From: Desulfurivibrio sp044068625 | GTDB taxonomy: Bacteria > Desulfobacterota > Desulfobulbia > Desulfobulbales > Desulfurivibrionaceae | Reading direction: 5' to 3' | Assembly (NCBI RefSeq): GCF_044068625.1 | Contig: NZ_JBIPKH010000007.1 | Location: forward strand, 65,784-129,783 | DNA: 64,000 nucleotides | In this document: positions 1 through 8,458 of the stretch, piece by piece | How the letters are laid out: each line of letters begins with the position of its first letter | Position numbering within the stretch: the stretch's first letter is position 1 | Translations under genes and position numbers: made by a program | The notes under the pieces: generated by a model | What the model was told of the DNA's origin: nothing | What the model saw: only the letters and a program-made list of their open reading frames with translations | The model's database searches: none

Positions 1-372
1 CATGCCGGCCGGGAGCACCCGGTGTTCGCCGACGACTGCAAGCAGCCGATCCCCCTCTACAAATGGCACGGCTACACGGTACTGGAACCCCTGCCCCGCA
101 ACCTTACCCTTCTGCTGACCTCGGACCACTGCCAGGTGGAGGCGATCTCGGTGATCGACCGCCCCCATCTGCTGGGGCTGCAGTCGGACAACCATGCCGC
201 CGATCCCCGCGACGTGGCGCTCTGGCTGGAACAGGACCGGGAGTGGCTGAGCGCCATCCGCGACCAGCAGATCAAGCCCGCCGAGATCCTGGCCGCAGCC
301 CGGGAGCAGGCCAAAAAAATCGGCCGTGACTTTCAGCGGCTGCTGAGCAACTACCTGTTGTTAATCAAATAA
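1..372 (+). CDS. Class I glutamine amidotransferase-like protein, C-terminal part
   Basis: The reading frame is open to the left window edge, so only the last 123 residues are visible. The pattern of a tryptophan-His-Gly block (YKWHG, about residue 20), a following leucine/proline-rich strand and the segment GLQSDNH matches the C-terminal half of class I glutamine amidotransferase domains such as the GMP-synthase-like family. In active members the last segment reads Q-F-H-P-E and supplies the catalytic His and Glu. Here it reads Q-S-D-N-H, so the pair appears lost and the domain may not hydrolyse glutamine. The nucleophile Cys region lies outside the window. The gene ends 12 bp before a convergent gene. 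Confidence 0.6.
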   Translation, partial: HAGREHPVFADDCKQPIPLYKWHGYTVLEPLPRNLTLLLTSDHCQVEAISVIDRPHLLGLQSDNHAADPRDVALWLEQDREWLSAIRDQQIKPAEILAAAREQAKKIGRDFQRLLSNYLLLIK

Positions 373-384
373 AATTCCATCCCC

Positions 385-807
385 CTACTCCCCCAGCAGA
401 TGCAGCAGCACCCGGCGCCGGTGGGGGTTGGCGCGATGCTCCCAGAGGTAGATCCCCTGCCAGGTCCCCAGCGCCAGCCGGCCCTCGACCAAGGGGATGC
501 CGATGGAGGTCTGGGTCAGGGCGCAACGGATATGGGCCGACATATCATCGGGACCCTCGCTGCAATGGCGCCAGCCGGGCTGCCCATCGGGGGAAAGTTC
601 GGCGAAGAAGGCGTTGAGATCGTGACAAACGTCGGGATCGGCGTTCTCCTGGATCAGCAGGGAAGCGGAGGTGTGCAGACAGAACAGGGTCAACAGCCCT
701 TGGCGCAGACCGCTGCCGGCCACAAAAGCGCGCACCTGATCGGTGAATTCAAACAGTCCCCGGCGATTACTGTTGATCTCCAGGGTGTTGCTGACAATCC
801 TGACCAT
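385..807 (-). CDS. YjbQ/UPF0047 family protein
   Basis: This 140-aa protein belongs to the YjbQ (UPF0047) family, small trimeric proteins for which weak thiamine-phosphate synthase activity has been reported. Typical family segments are visible: CLHTSASLLIQENADP, then W.H..EGPDDMSAHI, then GTWQGIYLWEH near the C-terminus. The ATG at 807 was chosen because a strong GGAGGAGG ribosome site lies just upstream and the protein then starts with MVRI. An upstream in-frame extension to 1017 would run through the neighbouring DUF3047 gene. The physiological role is not clear from context. Confidence 0.85.
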   Translation of the reverse strand: MVRIVSNTLEINSNRRGLFEFTDQVRAFVAGSGLRQGLLTLFCLHTSASLLIQENADPDVCHDLNAFFAELSPDGQPGWRHCSEGPDDMSAHIRCALTQTSIGIPLVEGRLALGTWQGIYLWEHRANPHRRRVLLHLLGE

Positions 808-847
808 GGCGTCCTCCTCCGGATTGACAAGGGGGGGGTAAGAACAA

Positions 848-1609
848 TCACCGCAGTTCAATGAACTCAAGGTAGGCCACCGCCGATTCCCCGGTGTTGT
901 CGGCATCGCCCATGATCGCCAGCCTGGCCTCGCGGGGCGGATCTTCGCCGAAAGCCGCCCGATAATCCGCCAGGATATCGACCTCTTCCGTGAGCCAACG
1001 CCCCAACTCGTTTTCACCCCAACGAACTATGACCATCACGGCCCGGTCGGTGTAGGGATTGGCCAGGATACGCCGCTCCTGTTCCCGGTTGGCCCAAATG
1101 TAGTTCAGGCTGGCATGGGGCGGATATTCACCATACAACAGCCGGGCGATCCGGTAGGTGGCCCGCATGCCCAAACTCGCGCGCTGGGGGTCGTAGGCGA
1201 ACAGCACGTAAACGCGCAGGGGGTAGTCATCCCCATCCTTACGGGTGGCATCCCCTTGGCGGTAAACATTTTCCACCCGCCAGCGCCAGCGCAGAACGTT
1301 ATGAACCATGGGGTCGAATTTTTGCCGGTGCACCAGCCCCGAAGCGGATTTATCCGCCTCAACCCGCAACACCCGGCGCCCCTCCTCCAACTCAACGATA
1401 CGGTAATCGCTATGACGGGGGATTTTGGGAAAGGTCAGCGGTCGCCAATCCTCCAGATCGGCAAAATCCACCCGGACCGCCACCCCTGAATCCGCCCAAA
1501 CCCCTTCCGGCCAGCCTGACCCTAAAATGGCTCCGAAAAACAGAACCACCAGCCACCATTTCCCGAAAATATTGCCTTTCAAGATTCCCCGACCAGCTTG
1601 CCGGCTCAC
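848..1609 (-). CDS. DUF3047 domain exported protein
   Basis: A 253-aa protein with an N-terminal signal sequence (hydrophobic stretch at about residues 17-34, then SGWPEGVWA). The mature part matches the DUF3047 pattern: LRWRWRVE, a DDYPLRVYVLF strand and a SLNYIWAN segment, ending with GDADNTGESAVAYLEFIEL. Function is unknown; DUF3047 proteins are predicted periplasmic beta-rich domains. The start is a GTG whose last two bases overlap the TGA of the upstream lipoprotein gene (GTGA), so the two are probably translationally coupled and act together in the envelope. Confidence 0.8.
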   Translation of the reverse strand: MSRQAGRGILKGNIFGKWWLVVLFFGAILGSGWPEGVWADSGVAVRVDFADLEDWRPLTFPKIPRHSDYRIVELEEGRRVLRVEADKSASGLVHRQKFDPMVHNVLRWRWRVENVYRQGDATRKDGDDYPLRVYVLFAYDPQRASLGMRATYRIARLLYGEYPPHASLNYIWANREQERRILANPYTDRAVMVIVRWGENELGRWLTEEVDILADYRAAFGEDPPREARLAIMGDADNTGESAVAYLEFIELR

Positions 1610-2496
1610 TCGGGCGGGAAGTGGACCGGGATGGTTTGGCCGACCTCCACCACTGCGTTCTGCTGCCCCACAAACTCCAGATCCTCGTCGCTGGCCGGAT
1701 CATCCTGATCGGCCTGACAGGTCAGCGCCAGGGTATAATCCCCGGCGGGCAGAAAGGCGGCCCGATAGCAATAGTTGCCCTCATCTTCCTGGAAGCGAAC
1801 CGGAGCAGCCACCAGGGGGCCCTGGTTTTGGTCGATGTTGATATCCTCCGGCTGGGTGTCACGGTCGGGAAAAACATAAATCGCCACCCCGATTTCAGAA
1901 GGGCAGAGTGCGGCCACGTCAACCTGGCCGGCCACCGCCCCCACCTCACTGTTGTCGATCAGGCGCAAGGTGGGCCGCAGCTTGTAGCCCTGGGCGTCCA
2001 GCACCAACGATTTGCGCAGATCGAAATCGATGGTGAAATCGGTACGCCCCCCCGCCGGAACGACAAATCCCCGGTTAAGTTTAAGGCCGGTCTGATCGCC
2101 GCTGGGCACGGTCAGCTCATGCTCCCCGGTGGCGGTCACCAGATAGGTGTCACTGACGCCGGGCTCGGCATCCACCATTAACCGGATCCACTCATACTTA
2201 CCGGCGGGCAGAAGTTCCTCTTCGAGCAGCCACTCCGAGCCGCCTCCCTCCAAGGCCAGCAACTCAATCCGCTTGGGCTGCTCGCTGAAATCGAAAAACT
2301 GCCGGCCATGGGTGCTGCTCTGCAACTCAACACCGCTGAACTGCACCCAGACTTCGGTGGCATCAGCCACCGGCGCGTCGGTAACACTCAACGACAATGT
2401 ACCCTGGGGCACGGCGACATCTCCGGAGCCACCGCTGCAACCCGCCAGCAGGGCGGCAGACCAGCCTGCAATCACTAACCCGTTGAGCATTTTCAT
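1606..2496 (-). CDS. DUF4382 domain lipoprotein
   Basis: A 296-aa lipoprotein. The N-terminus MKMLNGLVIAGWSAALLAGC is a clear lipoprotein signal with lipobox LAGC, followed by a Gly/Ser linker. Residues from about 30 show the DUF4382 pattern (GTLSLSVTDAPVADATEVWVQFSGVEL), and the C-terminal part resembles an extracellular beta-sandwich of the kind that follows DUF4382. ATG 2496 was preferred to the longer frame (to 2538) because AGGGGAG lies 7 nt upstream. It is the first gene of a pair with the DUF3047 protein. Function is unknown; an outer-envelope structural or binding role is inferred. Confidence 0.8.
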   Translation of the reverse strand: MKMLNGLVIAGWSAALLAGCSGGSGDVAVPQGTLSLSVTDAPVADATEVWVQFSGVELQSSTHGRQFFDFSEQPKRIELLALEGGGSEWLLEEELLPAGKYEWIRLMVDAEPGVSDTYLVTATGEHELTVPSGDQTGLKLNRGFVVPAGGRTDFTIDFDLRKSLVLDAQGYKLRPTLRLIDNSEVGAVAGQVDVAALCPSEIGVAIYVFPDRDTQPEDINIDQNQGPLVAAPVRFQEDEGNYCYRAAFLPAGDYTLALTCQADQDDPASDEDLEFVGQQNAVVEVGQTIPVHFPPE

Positions 2497-2639
2497 CTTT
2501 TTCTCCCCTGGTGAACTCTTTCTGAAGGCGCCGGACAAAAAAAATCAACTTTGCCTACCAACTCCTCGGATTACTGATTATAACAGAGTTTCACCGCAAG
2601 GGTCAACGGGCCAATGGGGATCAAAAAAAATGGCACCTT

Positions 2640-3179
2640 TCAAGTCCGCAAGCGGGCCAGGGCCGCGTTCTGCCGGGAGGAAACCTCTTGGGCCCGCCGA
2701 TGTTCAAGGGACTGGATCAGACCATCAAGCTCCTTTTGAATACCCTTGATCTCCTCGATCCGGCTCCCGATCCCGGCGGCGGTCTCGTTGACCGAGTCCG
2801 CCAGATCCCCCAGCGGATCCCCGGTCCGCAGCCGCACCCGCTGACCAAACTCGCCCTCCCGCAGTGTTTTTAAAGCCTGCTGAATTCGATAGACCGGTCC
2901 GGCGATCTTCTGGGGCAAAAACAGAGCCAAAACCATGCCGCTCAAAAGGCTTACCAAAGCGCCGGCGGCCATGACGGGAAGCAGCAAGTCGCTGATTCGG
3001 CGCACCTGGATGTGGGCTGAATAAAAGTTTGCCGAAATCTCCTGGCGGGCATAGAGAAACAGCACCAGGGCCGCTACCAGCGAACTGAGCAGCACCACCC
3101 CGAGGATGCGCACCAGCAGCCAGAGCTGAAATTGGCGCATTACAGCAAGGTTGAGCTTTTTCCTTTTATGATAAGTCAT
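2640..3179 (-). CDS. HAMP-domain membrane protein without output domain
   Basis: A 179-aa protein with two membrane helices (about residues 20-43 and 66-90 from this start) flanking a short periplasmic loop, then a HAMP-like segment (LPQKIAGPVYRIQQALKTLREGEFGQRVRLR) and a coiled coil to the end. No kinase, cyclase or chemotaxis output domain follows. It lies directly downstream of the multihaem cytochrome gene on the same strand, so a role in sensing or anchoring linked to that cytochrome is inferred. Start 3179 has AGGGA at about -8; an alternative ATG at 3200 has a poorer site and would add 7 residues. Confidence 0.7.
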   Translation of the reverse strand: MTYHKRKKLNLAVMRQFQLWLLVRILGVVLLSSLVAALVLFLYARQEISANFYSAHIQVRRISDLLLPVMAAGALVSLLSGMVLALFLPQKIAGPVYRIQQALKTLREGEFGQRVRLRTGDPLGDLADSVNETAAGIGSRIEEIKGIQKELDGLIQSLEHRRAQEVSSRQNAALARLRT

Positions 3180-3211
3180 TGATGATCCCTTCCCGTTCAT
3201 TCTTGCTGGAG

Positions 3212-4417
3212 TTAGCGCATATTACGGTGGCAGCCGACGCACAGTTCCCGCTGCACGGCCTTGATCAGGCGATAAGGGTTGTCGGACCCATGAAATTGAT
3301 GACAGGACATGCAGGTGATCCGCCCATCGGGCAGGGTTGGATACTCAAGGGGGACAGTCATCCCCGGCGGCGGCAGCACATTCACCGGATGGGAGGCGCC
3401 CAGTTGTTTGGAGTGACAACCCAGACACACCTCCATGGAGGTTGCCAGCTTGCCGTTGAGCCCGGCGTGATGGTTCACAACCGGCCCATCCTCCCCGCCC
3501 CCCAGGACCGCCGGGAGTGCGCCACGAGCAAACTCCCGGACTCCCAGGGAGACGGTCGCCGGATCGGGCAACGACAATTGGACCAGATAGTACTCACCCA
3601 GGCGCTGAAAACGGCTTGCAAAAGCTGGCTTTGCCACGGGGGAATCCGGGCGGCCAACGGTCGGCGGCCGACTGATCGCCAAAGGCTTCTTGGTGGAAAA
3701 GCTCAGGGTTTCGGAGAGTTGAGTACGGCCAAAAAGATCGCGCGATTCGACAGCAAAGCGATAGGAGGTTCCCGGCTGCAGATCGTAAAGCACCACTCGA
3801 TGGTTTTGACTGAGCCGACTGCTGGGGGGCGAAAGCTGCGTGAGATCCCCGGCACCGTAACGGACCCGGGCATCCGCCAGGGTGTCGGTACGCCAGCCGA
3901 TGGTGGCCGAAAGAAAGATACCACGCCGCACTTCCAGCAATTGCACGTCGGAGATGACCGGAGGCCGACCCCGGTCTGCAACCTCAGCCAAGCCGGCCAG
4001 CGGCGGCACGGAGATGGTTTGCGGTGGAAAGTTCCCCCCAGGGCCGTGGAACTCCACCTCCAGGCTCTCCCCAACCTGTTTGGCCGGCAGGAGGAAACCA
4101 TGCTCGGTATGGGGCACGGCACTTTCAACCAGCCAGTTGATCTTGCCCAGCTCAACAGATTTTCCTGCCATCCCCGGGTCACCGGTTGAACTCACTGCCG
4201 GGGCCGCGTGGCAAACCCCGCAGCGCTGCCGCGTAAACGGTTCATGCAGATAACGACTCTGAACATTCCGCTCCAGGGTCGCCCGATGACACTGATAACA
4301 CGACCGGAAATCTGTTTCCCCGGCCTCTGGATGAATGGCGGCCTGCCCCCAGGAACTGGGAGTAATCAGTATAATTAGCGAAAAAAGCAGAAATGAGAAC
4401 CTGTAAAGTCCAATCAT
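3212..4417 (-). CDS. Exported pentahaem cytochrome c with fibronectin-III-like domain
   Basis: A 401-aa protein with a signal sequence (residues 1-25) and five CXXCH haem-binding motifs: CYQCH (about 40), CGVCH (66), CLGCH (331), CMSCH (369) and CVGCH (393). The two N-terminal and three C-terminal motifs are separated by about 260 residues. That span includes a beta-sandwich resembling a fibronectin III domain (VRYGAGDL through LQPGTSYRFAVESRD). Doubled-CXXCH cytochromes of this build occur in sulfate and metal reducers and carry electrons in the periplasm. It is followed by the HAMP protein gene, with 32 bp between them. The electron partner cannot be named. Confidence 0.85.
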   Translation of the reverse strand: MIGLYRFSFLLFSLIILITPSSWGQAAIHPEAGETDFRSCYQCHRATLERNVQSRYLHEPFTRQRCGVCHAAPAVSSTGDPGMAGKSVELGKINWLVESAVPHTEHGFLLPAKQVGESLEVEFHGPGGNFPPQTISVPPLAGLAEVADRGRPPVISDVQLLEVRRGIFLSATIGWRTDTLADARVRYGAGDLTQLSPPSSRLSQNHRVVLYDLQPGTSYRFAVESRDLFGRTQLSETLSFSTKKPLAISRPPTVGRPDSPVAKPAFASRFQRLGEYYLVQLSLPDPATVSLGVREFARGALPAVLGGGEDGPVVNHHAGLNGKLATSMEVCLGCHSKQLGASHPVNVLPPPGMTVPLEYPTLPDGRITCMSCHQFHGSDNPYRLIKAVQRELCVGCHRNMR

Positions 4418-4618
4418 GGCAGCCCGACAGAAATATAAGTTTTATTTGTTTTTTATCCATTGCCCTTCGCTTGTCAATATAATCCGCCCCCCCCCAAAGA
4501 AACTTTTGCCGAAGCAACTTGTTAAGAGATATTACTCTGTGCCCCATATGCGAAGAGAGTGAAAGGGCGCAATGGGCTGCCCAGCCTATTATGCGGCTGT
4601 TGGCCTCCGTTTTTAAAG

Positions 4619-4647
4619 TTGACAATCCTGGTGCCAACCACTATAGC
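4619..4647 (+). promoter_or_regulatory. Sigma-70-type promoter before the interrupted kinase gene
   Basis: A consensus -35 TTGACA (4619-4624), a 17-bp spacer and TATAGC (4642-4647) are visible. The predicted start of transcription falls at about 4654, essentially on the ATG at 4655, so the transcript could be leaderless. No good ribosome-binding site precedes that ATG. Confidence 0.5.
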
Positions 4648-4654
4648 CGATAAG

Positions 4655-7396
4655 ATGAGTTATCAACCGCAAACCGCCCAGCAAATATCCCCCTCCAGCC
4701 CCCCGGCCCGGGCCGGCAACAGGTTTAATCTCACCCGCTATTTTTCACTGATCTCCTTCGTTCTGGTTTTGCTGGCCGGGATCGTGCTGGGGGGATATTT
4801 CCACCATCTCGCCAGGGATGCCGTGATCAGGGAGGCGGAAAGCAGCAATATCAGCCTGACCAAGATCGTGCGCAATGCCCTGTGGATCGATATCGCCGCC
4901 GCGCTGACCTCCGCCCCGGGCCGGGACCCGGCCGAGCTGCGGGCGGCCAACGCCCAGGCCGACCTGCTGACCAAAGTGGTCAACCTGACCCGAGACAGCG
5001 ACGTCCTCAAGATCAAGGTTTACGATGGCCGAGGGATAGCGGTCTTCTCCTCGGAAACCGGCTAAACCGGCGAGGACGCCTCCGAAAAGCCGGGTTTTCT
5101 GGCCGCCATTGGCGGCGGGATCGCCAGCGACCTCAAGCATCGGGAGCGCTTCGTGGCCATCGACGGCGAACGAATGGCCATCGATTTCATCGCGACCTAC
5201 GTCCCACTGCTCGATGAGCGGGGAAAGGTGATCGGGGTGTTTGAGATCTACCGGGATGTGACCCCGCTGCTCAAGCGGGTGCGGCTGACCTTCATCAAGG
5301 TGGCGGCGGTCACCTTCAGCGCCGCTCTGCTCCTCTACCTTCTCCAGTTACTGGTGGTTCACCGGGCCCAACGAATCCTCCGGGACCAGGCCCGGTCCCT
5401 GGAGGACAAGACGGCGAGCATCAAGGCCATCGTCGAGACGGCGGCGGACGGGATCATCACCACCGACCAGCAGGGCCGGATTCTCACCTTCAACCACGCC
5501 GCCGAAAACATTTTCGGCTACGCGGCCGCCGAAATCGTCGGCCGGAACGTCAAAGAGCTGATGCCCGAGCCCCATCAAGCCAGGCATGATCAATATATGC
5601 GCCGCCACCTGGAAGATGGCGACACCAAGATTGTGGGGGGCCGAGCCGAGGTGACGGGCCGGCGCCGGGATGGCTCCACCTTTCCGCTCTCGCTGGCCAT
5701 CAGCGAGATGACCATCGGCGCCGAGAAACATTTCACCGCCATCGGTCGGGACATTTCAGACCAGAAGGAAACGGAAGCGGCCCTGATCGCCTCCCGGGAA
5801 GCCGCCGAGAAGGCCAATCGGGCCAAGGGGGATTTCCTGGCCAACATCTCCCATGAGATCCGCACCCCGATGAACGCCATCATCGGCCTCACCCACCTCT
5901 GCCTGAAAACCGAACTGACCGCCAAACAGCGGGACTTTCTGCAAAAGGTGTATGACTCGGCTCAATCGCTCCTGCGAATGCTCAACGACGTTCTCGATTT
6001 TTCCAAGATCGAGGCCGGCAAGCTGGAAGTGGAAGCCGTTCCCTTCTCTCCGGCGGAGGTACTGGGACAGCTTGGCGCCATCGTGGAGGCCAAGATCGAG
6101 GCCAGGAAGCTGCGCTTCACCATTGCAACCGCCCCCGAAGTGCCGGCTCGGGTAATCGGCGACCCCCTGCGCTTAAGCCAGGTCCTGATCAACCTGGTGA
6201 GCAACGCGGTAAAATTCACCCACCGGGGTGAAATCGCGGTGCAAACGGAAGTGGCCGAGGAGAGGGCACACGATCTCCTGCTGCGGTTCACCGTGCGCGA
6301 CAGCGGCATCGGCATGACCCCGGAACAGTGCGCCCTGGTCTTCCAGCCCTTCTGCCAGGCCGACACCTCCACCACTCGCAAATATGGCGGCACCGGGCTG
6401 GGCTTGGCCATCTGCCGGGAACTGGTGGAATTGATGGGCGGCGCCATCCGGGTGGAGAGCAGCCCTGGGGTGGGTTCAACTTTTATTTTTCTGATCCAGG
6501 TGGGCAGGGTCGATCCGGAATCGGCCGATTCCCGGCCCGGTCCGGCGGCCGCTCAAGGGGAGAATCGTCTCAGGGGGTCCCGGCTGTTGCTGGCCGAAGA
6601 CGATGCCGTCAACCGCCAGGTGGCCCAGGAGTTGCTGGCCGATCTGGGCATCCACCTCACCGTGGTGGAAAACGGGGCCCAGGCCCTGGCCCGCCTGAAC
6701 CATGAGGAGTTCGACGGGGTGCTACTGGATCTGCAGATGCCGGTAATGGACGGGATTACCACCGCCGGCAAGATCCGCGCCCAGGCCAGATTCAAAACCC
6801 TGCCGCTCATCGCCATCACCGCCAACGCCATGGCCTGCGACCGGGAAAAGTGCCGGGCGGCCGGCATCAACGACCATATCGACAAGCCCATCAACCCGCA
6901 CAAGATGCTGACCACCCTGGTCAGATGGATCGTCCCGGCCCACCGGCCCCACCAGCCGGAACCAGCTCCCACCACCGCAGGTATCGGTCGGCAATCGGCG
7001 GATTTGGGGGAGCTGCCCGAACTGCCCGGCCTCCAGGTTCGGGAAGCGCTCCGCAGGCTCAACGGCAATATCAATCTCTATTACCTGGTGTTGCGAGAGT
7101 TCAAGCGCGACCACAGCCAGATGGTCACCGATCTGCGAGCCGCCCTGACGGCGGGCGACAAGCGGCAGGCGGCCATTCTGGCCCACACCTTGAAGGGTTT
7201 GAGCGGAACCATCGGCGCCCAGGCCCTGGCGGCCATGGCCGAAAATCTGGAGCAGCGGATCAGCGGGGTCCAGAGCGACGACCTGGAATCCCTGCTCACG
7301 GCCCTGGAGCAGGGGCTGGCCGAAGTAATCCAGACCATCACCCCCATCCTGGACCGCCGGCAACATGGCGGCGCAAAGACCTGGCAGAAAACATGA
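4655..7396 (+). pseudogene. Hybrid sensor histidine kinase (PAS-HisKA-HATPase-REC-HPt) interrupted by an in-frame TAA
   Basis: A 913-codon frame that is open except for TAA at 5063-5065 (codon 137). It encodes an N-terminal membrane helix (about 29-49), a periplasmic sensor region, a second helix (about 208-236), PAS (250-370), HisKA with phospho-accepting His about 400 (SHEIRTP), HATPase with N and G boxes (about 511-585), a receiver with Asp about 692 (LLDLQMPVMDG) and an HPt with His about 844 (HTLKG). Homology-like sequence continues across the stop (SSETG, stop, TGEDASEKPGF), and related sensors often have Q-I/T-GED there, so CAA to TAA is the simplest lesion. Translation could restart at ATG 5171 or at the GTG at 5153 without the first helix. 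The downstream HD-GYP gene overlaps by ATGA. Confidence 0.8.
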
Positions 7397-8448
7397 ACGA
7401 CGAGACCTCAAAAACGATTCTGGTGGTGGACGACACCCAAATCAACATCATGATCCTGCAGGGAATTCTGGAGGAATTCTACAGGGTACAAGGAGCCACC
7501 AGCGGCCGGCAGGCCCTCAGAGCCGCCCTCTCCTCTCCCCCGCCCGACCTGATCCTGCTGGATGTGATGATGCCGGAGATGGATGGCTACGAGGTCTGCC
7601 GCCGGCTCAAGGCCGATGAAAAAACCAAGGATATCCCCATCATTTTCGTCACCTCCAGATCCGGGGAGGAGGACGAAGCCCTGGGCTTTGCCCTGGGGGC
7701 CGCCGACTATATCACCAAGCCGATCAGCGCCCCCATCGTTCTGGCCAGGGTCAAGACCCACCTGGAGATGTATGACCGCCGCCGCCACCTGGAGTCGCTG
7801 GTTCAGGACCAGACCCGGCATCTGCTGGCCAAGTCAGAGGAGCTGCAACAGACCCGCCTGGAGATCATCCGCTGCCTGGGCCGAGCCGCCGAGTATCGGG
7901 ACAACGAAACGGGAATGCACGTGATCCGGATGAGCTTCTACACCGGGATGTTGGCCAGGAGGGCGGGGTTGACCGAGGCCGAGGCCGACCTGATCATGCA
8001 CGCCTCCATGATGCACGATGTGGGTAAAATCGGGATCAGCGACCTGATCCTGCTCAAACCCGGCAAGCTGACCTTCGAGGAGTTTGAGGTCATCAAGAAA
8101 CACCCCCAGATCGGGGCGGAGATCATCGGCGACCATGAGTTCGAACTGCTCAAGCTCTCCAAAGCCATCGCCTTGACCCATCATGAAAAATGGAACGGCC
8201 GGGGCTACCCCTACGGCCTGGCCGGCGCGGAGATCCCCCTGGCCGGCCGGATCACCTCGGTGGCCGACATTTTTGACGCCCTGACTTCGACCCGCCCCTA
8301 CAAAGGCGCCTGGACGGTGGATGAGGCCCTGGCTCTGATCAGCAAAGAGGCTGGCCAGGCCCTGGATCCCCGCCTGGTCCCCCTCTTCCTCGACCTCCGG
8401 TCGGAGGTGGAAAAGATCATGGGCGCCTTCGCCGACGAAACCCCGTAG
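7393..8448 (+). CDS. Response regulator with HD-GYP domain (probable c-di-GMP phosphodiesterase)
   Basis: A 351-aa two-domain protein. The receiver spans residues 1-125 with acidic pocket DD (13-14), phospho-acceptor Asp57 (LLDVMMPEMDG) and Lys109. A coiled linker (about 130-160) leads to an HD-GYP domain with the HD pair at 208-209 (MMHDVGKIG) and the signature HHEKWNGRGYP at 263-273. HD-GYP domains hydrolyse cyclic di-GMP. The ATG overlaps the stop of the upstream hybrid kinase (ATGA), so kinase and regulator are probably translationally coupled partners. The C-terminus lies 10 bp from the convergent kinase gene. Confidence 0.9.
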   Translation: MNDETSKTILVVDDTQINIMILQGILEEFYRVQGATSGRQALRAALSSPPPDLILLDVMMPEMDGYEVCRRLKADEKTKDIPIIFVTSRSGEEDEALGFALGAADYITKPISAPIVLARVKTHLEMYDRRRHLESLVQDQTRHLLAKSEELQQTRLEIIRCLGRAAEYRDNETGMHVIRMSFYTGMLARRAGLTEAEADLIMHASMMHDVGKIGISDLILLKPGKLTFEEFEVIKKHPQIGAEIIGDHEFELLKLSKAIALTHHEKWNGRGYPYGLAGAEIPLAGRITSVADIFDALTSTRPYKGAWTVDEALALISKEAGQALDPRLVPLFLDLRSEVEKIMGAFADETP

Positions 8449-8458
8449 CCTCGCCGGG

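Noticed and set aside
5063..5065. TAA in the hybrid kinase as a recoding site
   Set aside because: TAA is not known to encode selenocysteine or pyrrolysine in bacteria; a nonsense change or sequence error is simpler.
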